This document shows positions 16,554 to 25,877 of a DNA stretch of 64,000 nucleotides, one piece after another. Positions within the stretch are counted from its first letter, which is position 1; each line of letters begins with the position of its first letter. The position numbers and the translations under genes are program-made. The notes below the pieces were generated by a model. It was given only the letters and a program-made list of their open reading frames with translations. It was not told the origin of the DNA and ran no database searches. The stretch is from NCBI RefSeq assembly GCF_025950235.1, contig NZ_JAPDDT010000003.1, positions 248,001 through 312,000 of the forward strand, written 5' to 3'. This stretch comes from Luteolibacter arcticus. GTDB taxonomy: Bacteria > Verrucomicrobiota > Verrucomicrobiia > Verrucomicrobiales > Akkermansiaceae.

Positions 16554-18727
16554 ACCCGTCCATCAATGAGATGCTGTTCACCGCCGCGGCGAACTTCCGC
16601 GAATCGGCGGTGCGCCGCGCCTTCCTCCAGTTCGCCTGCCACGGCGACGAAGCGCGGCTCAAGCGGCTCGAGGAGATGTTAGAGATCCAGGAGGATGCCG
16701 AAGACTTCTTCGACCTCCAGCCGGTGGCGCCGGCCATGAACGAGTTCACCGGTGAAGGCGAGGCCGGCCTCGACGCGCGCATCGGCCCCTATCACCTGAT
16801 CGATCGTCTCGGTGCCGGCGGCTGCGGCGTGGTCTATCTGGCAGAACAGCGCGAGCCGGTGAAGCGGAAGGTCGCGCTGAAGATCGTCCGCCTCGGGATG
16901 GATACCGAGAGCGTGATCGCCCGCTTCAATCTGGAACGCGAGGCGCTCGCCATGATGGATCACCCGAATATCGCGCGGGTGCTGGACGGCGGGGCCACGC
17001 CTTCGGGCCGACCGTACTTCGTGATGGAACTGGTGGATGGTGAGAAGATCACCGACTACTGCGACCGCAAGCGCCTGGGCATCCGTGCCCGCCTGGAATT
17101 GTTCACCCTCGTCTGCGAGGCCATCCAGCACGCGCACCAGAAGGGCGTGATCCACCGCGACATCAAGCCGTCCAATGTCCTCGTTCGGGAGCATGACGGT
17201 CGGGCGGAGCCAAAGGTGATCGACTTCGGCATCGCCAAGGCTACGGGGGGCGGACTCGATGCGGAAGGGACGGTGACGATGGCCGGGCAAATCATCGGCA
17301 CGCCCGCCTACATGAGTCCGGAGCAAGCGGAAGGCGGTGTGGACATCGACACCCGCACCGATATCTACAGTCTCGGTGCCCTGCTCTGCGAGTTGCTCAC
17401 GGGCAGGCCGCCCTTGACCCATGATCATTTCAAGGACCGTGGCATCGAGGAGATCCGCACCATCGTGCGGGAAAGCGATACCGGCGTGCCCTCGGTTCGC
17501 CTGAGGGACATTCCTCAGGACGACATCGGCAGGATCGCCGGTGACCGCGGGGTCGATCCACAGCGCTTGCCCTCGATGCTCGCCGGAGATCTCGATTGGA
17601 TCGTGATGAAGGCGGTCGAGACCGAGCGGCACCGCCGCTACGAGACGGCCAACGGGCTGGCGATGGACGTGCAGCGCTACCTGCATGAGGAGGCGGTGCT
17701 GGCACGTCCACCGAGCCGCCGCTACTTGCTCGCCAAGCTGGTCCGGAGGAACCGGGTCACCTTCGCGGCGGCCGGCATCGCGCTGTTCGGCCTGTTAGGT
17801 GGCCTCACGCTGTCCACGTGGTTGTTCCTGCGCGAGCGGGACGCCCGCCAGGAGCAGGCGAGACTGCGGCTGGTGGCTGAGGAGGCCAGGGCGAAAGCGG
17901 AAGCCGGAGATCTGGTGACGCAGGCGGCGGTGCGGCTGAAGTACAATGACGATGAGGAAGCGGACAGACTGTTGGACGGTCTGCCTGCCGAGCGGGTGCC
18001 GCGTTCGCTCGAAGCCGTGGGCACCTTGATGCGGGTGGCGAACTGGAATCTGGGCAAGGGACGCCTGGACGCGGCGGCCGAGCGTTTCTATCTGCTCGGG
18101 CATGTGCTCACCAGCGTGGACATGACCGACTCCCAGTATATCTCCTTCGATCTCCTCTCGGTGATGACCGCCGTATGCGAGTGGGGCGAGCCGGGTCAAT
18201 TCGAAGAGCTTCGCCTGCTCGTGATCAAGCGCTTCGCCGACACGGCGAACCCGGTCGTGGCGGAGCATGTCGTCAAGGCCACCCTGCTGAAGCCGGCCTC
18301 CCCTGCCATCCTCGAAAAGATTCTCCCGCTGGCCAGGGTCCTCGAAGGCTCCCTGGATGATCCGCCAACCGGCAAGGGGCCGCACATGGTGGCCTGGCGG
18401 GAATTCTCCCTCGCACTGATGGCTTACCGTCAGGGTGAGGGTCACTTCGAAGAAGCCGCGGAACTCGCGCGAAGCAGCCTGGCCAGATCCACGTCCAGCG
18501 ATCATCGGGCAGTTTCCAATCATCTCATCCTCGCGATGATCGACATGCAGCAGCGACGCGCCCCGGCATCCGACATCCCGCTCACGGAGATGCGGAGGAA
18601 GGTGGATCTGTGGACGAAGGAACCTCTGCAGCTCCTAAACGCCGACGGCACGCTCTGGTACAACCAATGGGCCGTCCTGATCCTCCTCAGGGAGGCGGAG
18701 AAGATGTCGGCCGAGCGGGGCGGCTGA
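16550..18727 (+). CDS. Membrane-bound Ser/Thr protein kinase coupled to ECF sigma factor
   Basis: 725 residues. ATG 16550 overlaps the sigma factor stop. An N-terminal helical region (1-75) is followed by a Hanks-type kinase domain (about 80-390): Gly loop LGAGGCGVVYLAE (about 86), catalytic Lys in VALKIV (about 109), HRDIKPSN (about 202), DFGIAK (about 224), and TPAYMSPEQAEG in the activation segment. All key residues are present. One membrane helix (about 403-427, FAAAGIALFGLLGGL) is followed by about 300 residues of alpha-helical, TPR-like sensor or scaffold sequence, placed outside the cytoplasm if the kinase is inside. Likely role: signal-dependent phosphorylation of the adjacent sigma factor. 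Confidence 0.92.
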   Translation: MNPSINEMLFTAAANFRESAVRRAFLQFACHGDEARLKRLEEMLEIQEDAEDFFDLQPVAPAMNEFTGEGEAGLDARIGPYHLIDRLGAGGCGVVYLAEQREPVKRKVALKIVRLGMDTESVIARFNLEREALAMMDHPNIARVLDGGATPSGRPYFVMELVDGEKITDYCDRKRLGIRARLELFTLVCEAIQHAHQKGVIHRDIKPSNVLVREHDGRAEPKVIDFGIAKATGGGLDAEGTVTMAGQIIGTPAYMSPEQAEGGVDIDTRTDIYSLGALLCELLTGRPPLTHDHFKDRGIEEIRTIVRESDTGVPSVRLRDIPQDDIGRIAGDRGVDPQRLPSMLAGDLDWIVMKAVETERHRRYETANGLAMDVQRYLHEEAVLARPPSRRYLLAKLVRRNRVTFAAAGIALFGLLGGLTLSTWLFLRERDARQEQARLRLVAEEARAKAEAGDLVTQAAVRLKYNDDEEADRLLDGLPAERVPRSLEAVGTLMRVANWNLGKGRLDAAAERFYLLGHVLTSVDMTDSQYISFDLLSVMTAVCEWGEPGQFEELRLLVIKRFADTANPVVAEHVVKATLLKPASPAILEKILPLARVLEGSLDDPPTGKGPHMVAWREFSLALMAYRQGEGHFEEAAELARSSLARSTSSDHRAVSNHLILAMIDMQQRRAPASDIPLTEMRRKVDLWTKEPLQLLNADGTLWYNQWAVLILLREAEKMSAERGG

Positions 18728-19188
18728 CACGCGCGCCCGGGAACCAAGGCTGCCCGCACCCACGGTCGGAGACCCGGGCTGCTGGGATAAATGGCCATGT
18801 CCCTGGAGCGCCGGCAAAACCATCAGCCAACCTGACGCTGCGCGTAAAAATGTGCCTGCCGCTGATGTCGGCATCGGAGGCGATTCGGCGTTCTTCATGA
18901 AAAAGGGCTGACTTCCCGCGAGCACCTCTTTGCTGATCCGACATTCTCCCCGTGAAGCGGCTGCCGTCCTTCTGGTTTGGGTTTTTCCAGTGGCACTGCG
19001 GTCGCGGGCGGGGATGCGGCTGGAGCGTGGATCCCGTTCCAGCCGCTCCTCGGTCGCGCTTGCGAAGCGAGGCTTTTTCCACGGCGGCGAAAATAGTGCG
19101 TCGGGTTCCGGGGGAAAACGTCGTCCCTCAATATTAGAGGGGGCGAGTTCCAGTCTGCGGACGGATCGCCAACCCAGCCCTCCCCCTA
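18728..19188 (+). other. Gene-free spacer of about 460 bp
   Basis: No open frame here has a plausible start or family resemblance. A weak, imperfect hairpin followed by CTTTTT near 19045-19075 might terminate the kinase message. The promoter of the LamG gene should lie toward the right end; no clear -35/-10 is visible. Confidence 0.4.
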
Positions 19189-21783
19189 ATGCCCAAACCC
19201 ATGAATCGAAAACTCCTCTCCTTCGCCTCCGGCGTCTGCGGTCTCGCCACGTCGAGCCATGCCGACTTGATCGCCCACTACAAGTTCGACGAACCCGCGG
19301 CGGCGACCACCGCGCTCAACGAGGTGGCGGGCAATGCGACCGGTGCGGTCCAAGCCGGTGTCACCACCGGCCTCACCGGCATCGCCGGGAACGCCTACCA
19401 ATTCAACGACTCCACGGGTCACGTGGACATGGGAAATGCCAATTTCCTCCCGTCCATCAACGCCACTGGCAAGTTGACCTTGTCCGCATGGATCAAGACC
19501 ACCGTCACCACCGGCGGGCGCAATGTGGTGGTCTTCGCGGGCGTCGACACGAGCACCCAGAACTACACCGATCTCGGCTATTCCGGTGCCGACATGGTCC
19601 ACGCCGGCGAGGCATACACTCGCAACCGCCCGAACCTGGGCACCGGTGCCCAATCCGCCGGGTTCTTCAGCGATGGCACCGTGGTGAACAACGGCGAATG
19701 GCAGCACCTCGCCATGACCGTGGAGCTGTCCACGAACTTGATCTCCCTCTACGTGAACGGCGTCCTGGAGAACACCCAGACGATGACCACCTCCACCTTC
19801 CCGGCCTTCAACAACTTTGAGATCGGGCGCCTCGGACGGTCGGTGCCGACCGATTACTTCGGCGGTCTGATCGATGACGTGCAGGTTTACAACCAGGTCC
19901 TCACGCCGGTCCAGATCACCTTCCTCAAGGACCATCCCGGCGAGGCGTTTGACCCGGCAGACACCGACAACGACGGCCTCGAAGATACCTGGGAAATCCT
20001 GCACTTCGATGTGATCACCGCCCAATCGGGCACCGACATCGGTCCCGACAATGACGGGGCGACCAACCTGGAGGAGCAGGCTGCCGGAACCAACCCCAAG
20101 GTCGCCGATACCGACGGGGACGGTCGCACCGATGGCGCGGAACTTCATACGGCACCCCTCACGCTGCCACTGGATCCCGACTCCGACGACGACGGCCTCA
20201 ACGACGGCGCCGAGGTGAATGTTCCCGGCACCGACACCGACCCTAACAACGCCGACAGCGATTTCGACAGCCTCCCGGATGGATGGGAGGTCGCCAACCT
20301 GCTGGATCCGAAGAGCGGCGATGAAGACGACGGAGCCACCGGCGACCCCGACAACGATGATCTGGATAACTCCGGCGAATACCATGCGGGGCTCAACAGC
20401 ACCAATCCCAACGACGGGGATACCGATGATGACGGCTACACCGACCTCCAGGAAGATCGCACCGGCACATGGAGCGGCATCATCGAGCCGAATCCCCTGC
20501 CCTTCACCGGAACCAATCCACTCATCCCGGACACCGATGGTGACGGCTTCCTCGATGGCCAGGAAAACCCCGACGTCGACTACGTGCCCGGCGTGACCTC
20601 CGGCACCAATCCTAACCTCTACGACAGCGATACCGATGGCTTCAACGACCAGGCCGAGTTCGTATTCGGGAGCGATCCCACCGATACGGCCGTAATTCCG
20701 ATCGTCGCGAAGGGACTCGTCGCCCACTACAAGTTCAACGAAGCGGCAGCGGCAACCACGGCCGTCAGCGCGCTGGCCAACAACCCGGGAACGGTAGGCT
20801 CCGGAGTCATCACCGGCGAGACCGGCATCGCCGGCAATGCCTACCGGTTCAGCAACGGGATCGGGCAGGCCGATATCGTGGACATGGGCAATGCCCCCTT
20901 CCTTACCGACATCCTCGCGGCGAAGGCGCTGACCTACTCGGCATGGATCAAGTCCACCGACGTCTCAAGCGGTCGCAACGCCTTCATCTCCGCAGCGAAT
21001 ACCACACTCGACAATAGCTACGTCGACTTCGGGGTCGCCGGTCAGGTGGGCAATGTCGGCGCGCTGAGCGGCCGGCTCCGGCCGAATGGCAACGTCAACA
21101 TCGCCGAGATCTTCAGCAACACCGCACCCCATACCACCCTGGTGAACGACGATGTCTGGCACCACGTCGCGCTGACCGTCGATCTCGCGACCACCAGCAT
21201 CAAGCTCTACGTGGACGGCGTCCCGACCGGCGAGAACACCGCCATCCCGGTGGCCGTGTTTCCGGTGTTCAACAACTTCGAGATCGGACGACTCGGCCGC
21301 AAGGTCCCCACCGACGGATTCGCAGGACTCGTCGACGATGTGCAGATTTACAACGAGGCGCTCTCCCCGGCCCGCATCGCCGCCCTCCACGCCATGCCCG
21401 GCGTCTCGGCGGATGAGGATCACGACCGGCTCGATGACCAGTGGGAGATCGACAACTTCGGCAGCATCTCCGCCCAAAATGGCTCCGGCGATCCGGATGG
21501 AGACACCATCGACAACGAGGCCGAGGAAACTGCGGGCACCTCTCCGGCGGCACTTGCCACGATCACTGCGGTGAACTTCGTTCCCGGTGGCGACTACACC
21601 ATCCACTTCACCGGCAACGCGAACACCACCTTCCGCGTCACGAAGTCGACCAACCTCGAAGGCTTCACCGAGATGGCTCCACCGGTCACCGCCGCGACCG
21701 ATGGCAGCGGAGTTGGCACTGCCATCGTGCCAGCCGCCCAGGCCGCGGGCACCGCGGGCTTCTACCGGCTGGAAACCCCGTAA
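19189..21783 (+). CDS. Secreted protein with two LamG domains and calcium-binding TSP3-like repeats
   Basis: 864 residues, with a second possible ATG at 19201. The signal peptide (NRKLLSFASGVCGLATSSHA) is followed by a LamG/concanavalin-like domain (about 27-255; LIAHYKFDE, KLTLSAWIKT, NNFEIGRLGR, IDDVQVYN). About 256-505 are Asp-rich thrombospondin type 3-like repeats (DTDNDGLEDTWE, DTDGDGRTDGAE, DSDDDGLNDGAE, DTDGDGFLDGQE), which bind calcium. A second LamG domain (about 510-740) is very similar to the first. The tail has EDHDRLDDQWEIDNFG and a terminal beta domain ending FYRLETP. Likely an extracellular carbohydrate- or surface-binding protein. The following gene carries a third close copy of the LamG domain. 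Confidence 0.88.
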   Translation: MPKPMNRKLLSFASGVCGLATSSHADLIAHYKFDEPAAATTALNEVAGNATGAVQAGVTTGLTGIAGNAYQFNDSTGHVDMGNANFLPSINATGKLTLSAWIKTTVTTGGRNVVVFAGVDTSTQNYTDLGYSGADMVHAGEAYTRNRPNLGTGAQSAGFFSDGTVVNNGEWQHLAMTVELSTNLISLYVNGVLENTQTMTTSTFPAFNNFEIGRLGRSVPTDYFGGLIDDVQVYNQVLTPVQITFLKDHPGEAFDPADTDNDGLEDTWEILHFDVITAQSGTDIGPDNDGATNLEEQAAGTNPKVADTDGDGRTDGAELHTAPLTLPLDPDSDDDGLNDGAEVNVPGTDTDPNNADSDFDSLPDGWEVANLLDPKSGDEDDGATGDPDNDDLDNSGEYHAGLNSTNPNDGDTDDDGYTDLQEDRTGTWSGIIEPNPLPFTGTNPLIPDTDGDGFLDGQENPDVDYVPGVTSGTNPNLYDSDTDGFNDQAEFVFGSDPTDTAVIPIVAKGLVAHYKFNEAAAATTAVSALANNPGTVGSGVITGETGIAGNAYRFSNGIGQADIVDMGNAPFLTDILAAKALTYSAWIKSTDVSSGRNAFISAANTTLDNSYVDFGVAGQVGNVGALSGRLRPNGNVNIAEIFSNTAPHTTLVNDDVWHHVALTVDLATTSIKLYVDGVPTGENTAIPVAVFPVFNNFEIGRLGRKVPTDGFAGLVDDVQIYNEALSPARIAALHAMPGVSADEDHDRLDDQWEIDNFGSISAQNGSGDPDGDTIDNEAEETAGTSPAALATITAVNFVPGGDYTIHFTGNANTTFRVTKSTNLEGFTEMAPPVTAATDGSGVGTAIVPAAQAAGTAGFYRLETP

Positions 21784-21833
21784 GCTCCGGAACGCCATCC
21801 AACCCCCGCGAGGGGAAATTTCCGGAGCCATTC

Positions 21834-24800
21834 ATGCGAGCACTGACCGATCCTCTCTTGCTGGCCGCCCTCTTGTGGGGCGGCCAGCTTGATGCGGCCC
21901 TCGTCGGCCATTACAAGTTCGACGAGAACGCGGGGGCGACCATCGCTCTCAACCAGGTGGCCGGCTCTTCCACCGGCGCGGTGGGCTCCACCGTCACGAC
22001 CGGTGCCGCGGGAATCGCGGGCAACGCCTACCGTTTCAACAACAGCGTCGCCCAAGCCGGGATCGTGGACATGGGCGACGCCTCGTTCTTTTCCGCCATC
22101 CACGACAGCGGCGAGCTGACCATCTCCGCCTGGGTCAAGACCACCGACACCACCGGCAATCGCAACACGGCGGTCTTCGCCGGAGACAACACCGTTGCCA
22201 ACGTCTATGCCGACCTCGGCGTCGCCGCGGGACAAGCGGGCTTCCCCGGTGCCGCCAGCGCCCGCAATCGCCCGGTGGGAGCCGCCGCCGTCCAACAGAC
22301 CGGCATCTTCAGTTTGCCCGCCGTGCCCGCGGTGAACGATGGGGCGTGGCACCACCTCGTCATGACGGTGGATCTGTCGGGTGCCCAGCTCGCCGTGTGG
22401 GTGGACGGGACGCTGGCGAATACCCAGACCATGGCGGTCGCGGATTTCCCGGACTTCAATAATTTCGAAATCGGCCGCCTCGGTCGCGCCACTCCCGCGG
22501 ACCCGTTCGATGGCTTCATCGACGATGTGCAGGTTTACAATGAGGTGCTTTCCGAGAGCCACGTGCAGTATCTCCACAGCCATCCCGGACTGTCTCTTTC
22601 CACCGGGCTGCCGCCGATGGTCGCTGCGGATGCAGTCACGATGCACCACCTCGGCAGCGCGTTGCTGGACGTGATCGGCAATGACGAACCGGGAGTGCAA
22701 GCGGCAACCGTGGAGATTCTAGCAAGCCCTTCGTCCGGAACCGCGGTTCCCGATGCAAAGGGAAAAATCCTCTACAAGCATCTCACTGGCACTCCGGCGA
22801 CTGACACCTTCACGTATCGGGTCAAGGGTTCGTCCGGAGTATTCTCTGCCCCGGCCACGGTGACGGTCGACTTCAGCACCGCGCTTCGGATTGCCAACAC
22901 GACCGTGCAGATGCCCGCTGGACCGCCTGCCATGAGTTTCTCCGTGGTGAACGCGTTTCCCGGAGTGACCTTCACCAAGCCGGCGACCATGGAAAGTCCC
23001 GCGGGCGATCCGAACCGGCTCTTCGTGGCGGAACGGGGCGGAAGAATCTACGTGATCCCGGATATCAACGCGGCATCGCCGGTGAAGCTCCTCTACCTCG
23101 ACCTCTCCCCGGTCACCCTCGACGATGGCAACGAGCAAGGGCTCAAGGGATTCGCCTTCCATCCGGACTTCGCGACGAACGGCTACGTCTTCGCCTGCTA
23201 CAACCACCTGGAGGCGGGTTTCGAATATGTCCGCGTTTCCCGTTTCAAGTCGGACAGCCCCGCGACCAACACCCCGATCCCCGTCGCCACCGAGGAAATC
23301 CTCATCAACCAGCTCTACCTGCCGGAATCCGGCAACCAACCGCGGATCCACAACATCGCCGAATGCAACTTCGGCCCGGATGGCTATCTCTACATCGGCT
23401 CCGGCGATGCGGACGGACACCCGGATCCGAGCAACAACTCCCAACGCATCGACAAGGACTTCTGGGCTGCATTGTTGAGCATCGACGTTGATCTCGAACC
23501 GGAAGACCACACTCCTGCCGATGGCACCGGCGGTGATGACGCGAACGTCCCGCCTAACAGTCACCCCGCGGTGGTGCTCCACGGAGGCTTCCCGCTGTAT
23601 GAAGTCCCGGCGGACAACCCCTTCGTCGGCGCGACCAGCTTCAACGGGCTCCCCGTCAATCCGGCCAACGTGCGCAACGAGTTTTACGCGGTCGGTTTGC
23701 GCAATCCGTGGCAGTTCACCTGGGACTCACTCAATGGCAACCTTTGGCTCGGCGAGGTCGGATATAATACCCGGGAAGAGATCAACCTCATCACCAAGGG
23801 CGGGAACTACGGCTGGGCGTTTCTGGAAGGCGACCTGCCCACCAAGGGCGTGCCGCCGGCGGCCGCCACGCTCACCGGCCCGGTCTGGCAATACAACCAC
23901 GGCGCCGGCCCGTTCCAAGGCAACGCCGTCATCGGCGGCCTCGTCTATCGGGGCAACCGCTACCCCTCGCTTTATGGGAAATACATTTTCGCCGACCACC
24001 TGTCCGGCAACATCTGGTCGATGAATGCAGAGGGCGGCCCGCCGGTCGTCGAGCGCATCGCCGGTGAATCCGGCATCGCTTCCTTCGCCCTTGATCCATC
24101 GGACTCCAGCCTCTTGCTGTTAGATCACGGCGACGGAGTGGTCCGCCGCTTGGTCGGCACCACCACCAGCGGAGGCTTTCCTCAAACCCTGAGCGCCACC
24201 GGCGTCTTCGCCGATCTCACCGACCTGTCCCCGAATCCGGGCGTCGTGGCCTATGAACCCAATCTCCCGTTCTGGTCGGATCATGCCATCAAGAAACGGT
24301 GGTTCGCGATCGGGAACACGTCCGACCAATTCACCTACGCCGCAGAGGGACCGTGGCAGTCACCGGTGGGCGCAGTCTTCGCGAAACACTTCGACCTCGA
24401 ACTGGAGCGCGGAAACCCGGCCACCAAAAAGCGGATCGAAACCCGCCTGCTCGTGCGAACCGCCGAAGGAGTCTATGGCGTCAGCTACCGCTGGAACGAA
24501 GCGGGAACGGAGGCAGATCTCGTCGCGGACGAGGGAGTAAGCTTCGACCTAAGCATCACCGATCACGGCAATCCCGTTGTCCAAACGTGGCAGATCCCCA
24601 GCCGCTCCCAATGCAACACCTGCCACACCCCGCAGGCAGGGCACTTCCTCAGCCTCAACACCCGCCAGCTCAATCGTCCCGGCTCGCTGGCCGGCACCAG
24701 TGGCAACTTCCTCACCCTGCTCGGCCAAGCCGGCTATCTCGACTCACTGCCGCAGTCCCCGAACCTCCTGCCGCGCCATGTCAGGCCCGATGAAACGGCC

Positions 24801-25481
24801 TACACCTTGGAGACCAGGGTCCGCTCCTACCTCACCGTCAATTGCTCCTATTGCCACCAGAGCGGCGGCACCGGCGGCGGTGACTTCGATCTCCGCGCAC
24901 CCCTCTCGCTGGAGTCCACCGGCATCGTCAACGGGGCCACCTCCAGCGCCGGCCCGCCCTACCAACTCATCGTGCCCGGCGATCACGACCTGTCGGTCAT
25001 CTGGAACCGCATCGCCACCGCCAACGGCTTCACCCGCATGCCCCCGCTGGCCACCTCCCAACTCGATCAGTCAGCCATCCAACTCCTGCAGGAATGGATC
25101 GACGACACCCTCCCCGATCGCCAGTTCTACGACCCATGGCGGCTCGAACAATTCGGCACCCTCATTTCCCAAGACGGCGATCCCAACGAGGACCCCGACA
25201 CCGACGGCCTGAGCAACCACCATGAGTTCCTCACCGGCACCGATCCTAACAGCGGCTCCAGCCTCTGGAACCCCGGCCTCACACTCGGAACCTCATCGCT
25301 GACCTTCCCGAATCTCGAGAATCGCAAGACATGGCTGGAGAGCAGCACGGACTTGCAAAGCTGGAGCCTCTGGAATGTCCCCGGTAACAACGGCCTACCC
25401 GTCACCGGCCCGACCCGGACCTTCCCCCGTGACCCCAGCGACGCCCACCGCTTCTTCCGATTTCAAATCGAGGAGCCGTGA
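21834..25481 (+). CDS. Secreted LamG / glucose-sorbosone dehydrogenase / diheme cytochrome fusion
   Basis: 1,215 residues. ATG 21834 has GGAG about eight bases upstream and gives a signal peptide (MRALTDPLLLAALLWGG). Domains in order: LamG (about 22-245); an Ig-like linker (about 260-350); a PQQ-type glucose/sorbosone dehydrogenase beta-propeller (about 370-775; PNRLFVAERGGRIYVIPD, EQGLKGFAFHPDF, VGLRNPWQFTWD, GGNYGWAFLEG); a cytochrome-like region with heme c sites CNTCH (about 926) and CSYCH (about 1003); a short calcium-binding motif (DTDGLSNHHEFLTGTDPN) and a C-terminal beta domain. Electrons from sugar oxidation could pass to the hemes within one chain. PQQ dependence is inferred from the family. 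A terminator follows. Confidence 0.9.
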   Translation: MRALTDPLLLAALLWGGQLDAALVGHYKFDENAGATIALNQVAGSSTGAVGSTVTTGAAGIAGNAYRFNNSVAQAGIVDMGDASFFSAIHDSGELTISAWVKTTDTTGNRNTAVFAGDNTVANVYADLGVAAGQAGFPGAASARNRPVGAAAVQQTGIFSLPAVPAVNDGAWHHLVMTVDLSGAQLAVWVDGTLANTQTMAVADFPDFNNFEIGRLGRATPADPFDGFIDDVQVYNEVLSESHVQYLHSHPGLSLSTGLPPMVAADAVTMHHLGSALLDVIGNDEPGVQAATVEILASPSSGTAVPDAKGKILYKHLTGTPATDTFTYRVKGSSGVFSAPATVTVDFSTALRIANTTVQMPAGPPAMSFSVVNAFPGVTFTKPATMESPAGDPNRLFVAERGGRIYVIPDINAASPVKLLYLDLSPVTLDDGNEQGLKGFAFHPDFATNGYVFACYNHLEAGFEYVRVSRFKSDSPATNTPIPVATEEILINQLYLPESGNQPRIHNIAECNFGPDGYLYIGSGDADGHPDPSNNSQRIDKDFWAALLSIDVDLEPEDHTPADGTGGDDANVPPNSHPAVVLHGGFPLYEVPADNPFVGATSFNGLPVNPANVRNEFYAVGLRNPWQFTWDSLNGNLWLGEVGYNTREEINLITKGGNYGWAFLEGDLPTKGVPPAAATLTGPVWQYNHGAGPFQGNAVIGGLVYRGNRYPSLYGKYIFADHLSGNIWSMNAEGGPPVVERIAGESGIASFALDPSDSSLLLLDHGDGVVRRLVGTTTSGGFPQTLSATGVFADLTDLSPNPGVVAYEPNLPFWSDHAIKKRWFAIGNTSDQFTYAAEGPWQSPVGAVFAKHFDLELERGNPATKKRIETRLLVRTAEGVYGVSYRWNEAGTEADLVADEGVSFDLSITDHGNPVVQTWQIPSRSQCNTCHTPQAGHFLSLNTRQLNRPGSLAGTSGNFLTLLGQAGYLDSLPQSPNLLPRHVRPDETAYTLETRVRSYLTVNCSYCHQSGGTGGGDFDLRAPLSLESTGIVNGATSSAGPPYQLIVPGDHDLSVIWNRIATANGFTRMPPLATSQLDQSAIQLLQEWIDDTLPDRQFYDPWRLEQFGTLISQDGDPNEDPDTDGLSNHHEFLTGTDPNSGSSLWNPGLTLGTSSLTFPNLENRKTWLESSTDLQSWSLWNVPGNNGLPVTGPTRTFPRDPSDAHRFFRFQIEEP

Positions 25482-25530
25482 GACCCCGGCCTGTGCCAAG
25501 CCGCCAAGCGGCAGCGACGGGAAGGCAAAC

Positions 25531-25566
25531 AAAAAGCCCTGCAAGTCATCGACTTGCAGGGCTTTT
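25531..25566. terminator. Bidirectional Rho-independent terminator
   Basis: AAAAGCCCTGCAAGT and its exact complement ACTTGCAGGGCTTTT flank a CATCG loop. T runs appear on both strands, so it can end the dehydrogenase message (plus) and the tRNA transcript (minus). Confidence 0.9.
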
Positions 25567-25573
25567 CCGAAAG

Positions 25574-25650
<77 letters not shown>

Positions 25651-25678
25651 TTTGACGTGCCTTGCGGCGCGGGCGGGA

Positions 25679-25707
25679 AAGAAGCCGAAGCAGACGTCTC
25701 CTGTCAA
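25679..25707 (-). promoter_or_regulatory. Candidate promoter for tRNA-Arg
   Basis: A perfect -35 TTGACA on the minus strand (25707-25702) lies about 52 bases before the tRNA 5' end. The hexamer 17 bases downstream is CTTCTT, a poor -10, so the call rests mainly on the -35 and the position. Confidence 0.4.
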
Positions 25708-25793
25708 GGAAATCACCGGCGCGATTCATTTTTCCGCGAAGAATTTGCCTACCGTCTGCAGCCCTCCCACAATGCCCTTCCAGAATTTTGTTA

Positions 25794-25806
25794 GGTTAAC
25801 TTAACC
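25794..25806. promoter_or_regulatory. Palindrome GGTTAACTTAACC, possible operator
   Basis: A 13-base perfect palindrome around a central C in an unusually AT-rich stretch (about 25785-25870) upstream of the Wzz-like gene. AT content and symmetry suggest a promoter region with a regulator site. A CATAAT -10-like string follows at 25815. No regulator is encoded next to it. Confidence 0.35.
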
Positions 25807-25877
25807 ATCAATTTCATAATACCTTTATTTTTAACGATTTTTGAACTTCCCTGCGCTTCTTAGGTCATATTTTGCGA

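Noticed and set aside
19186..20727. 513-codon minus-strand frame opposite the TSP3 repeats
   Set aside because: Val/Gly/Ile-rich antisense of Asp-rich repeats; not a real protein pattern.
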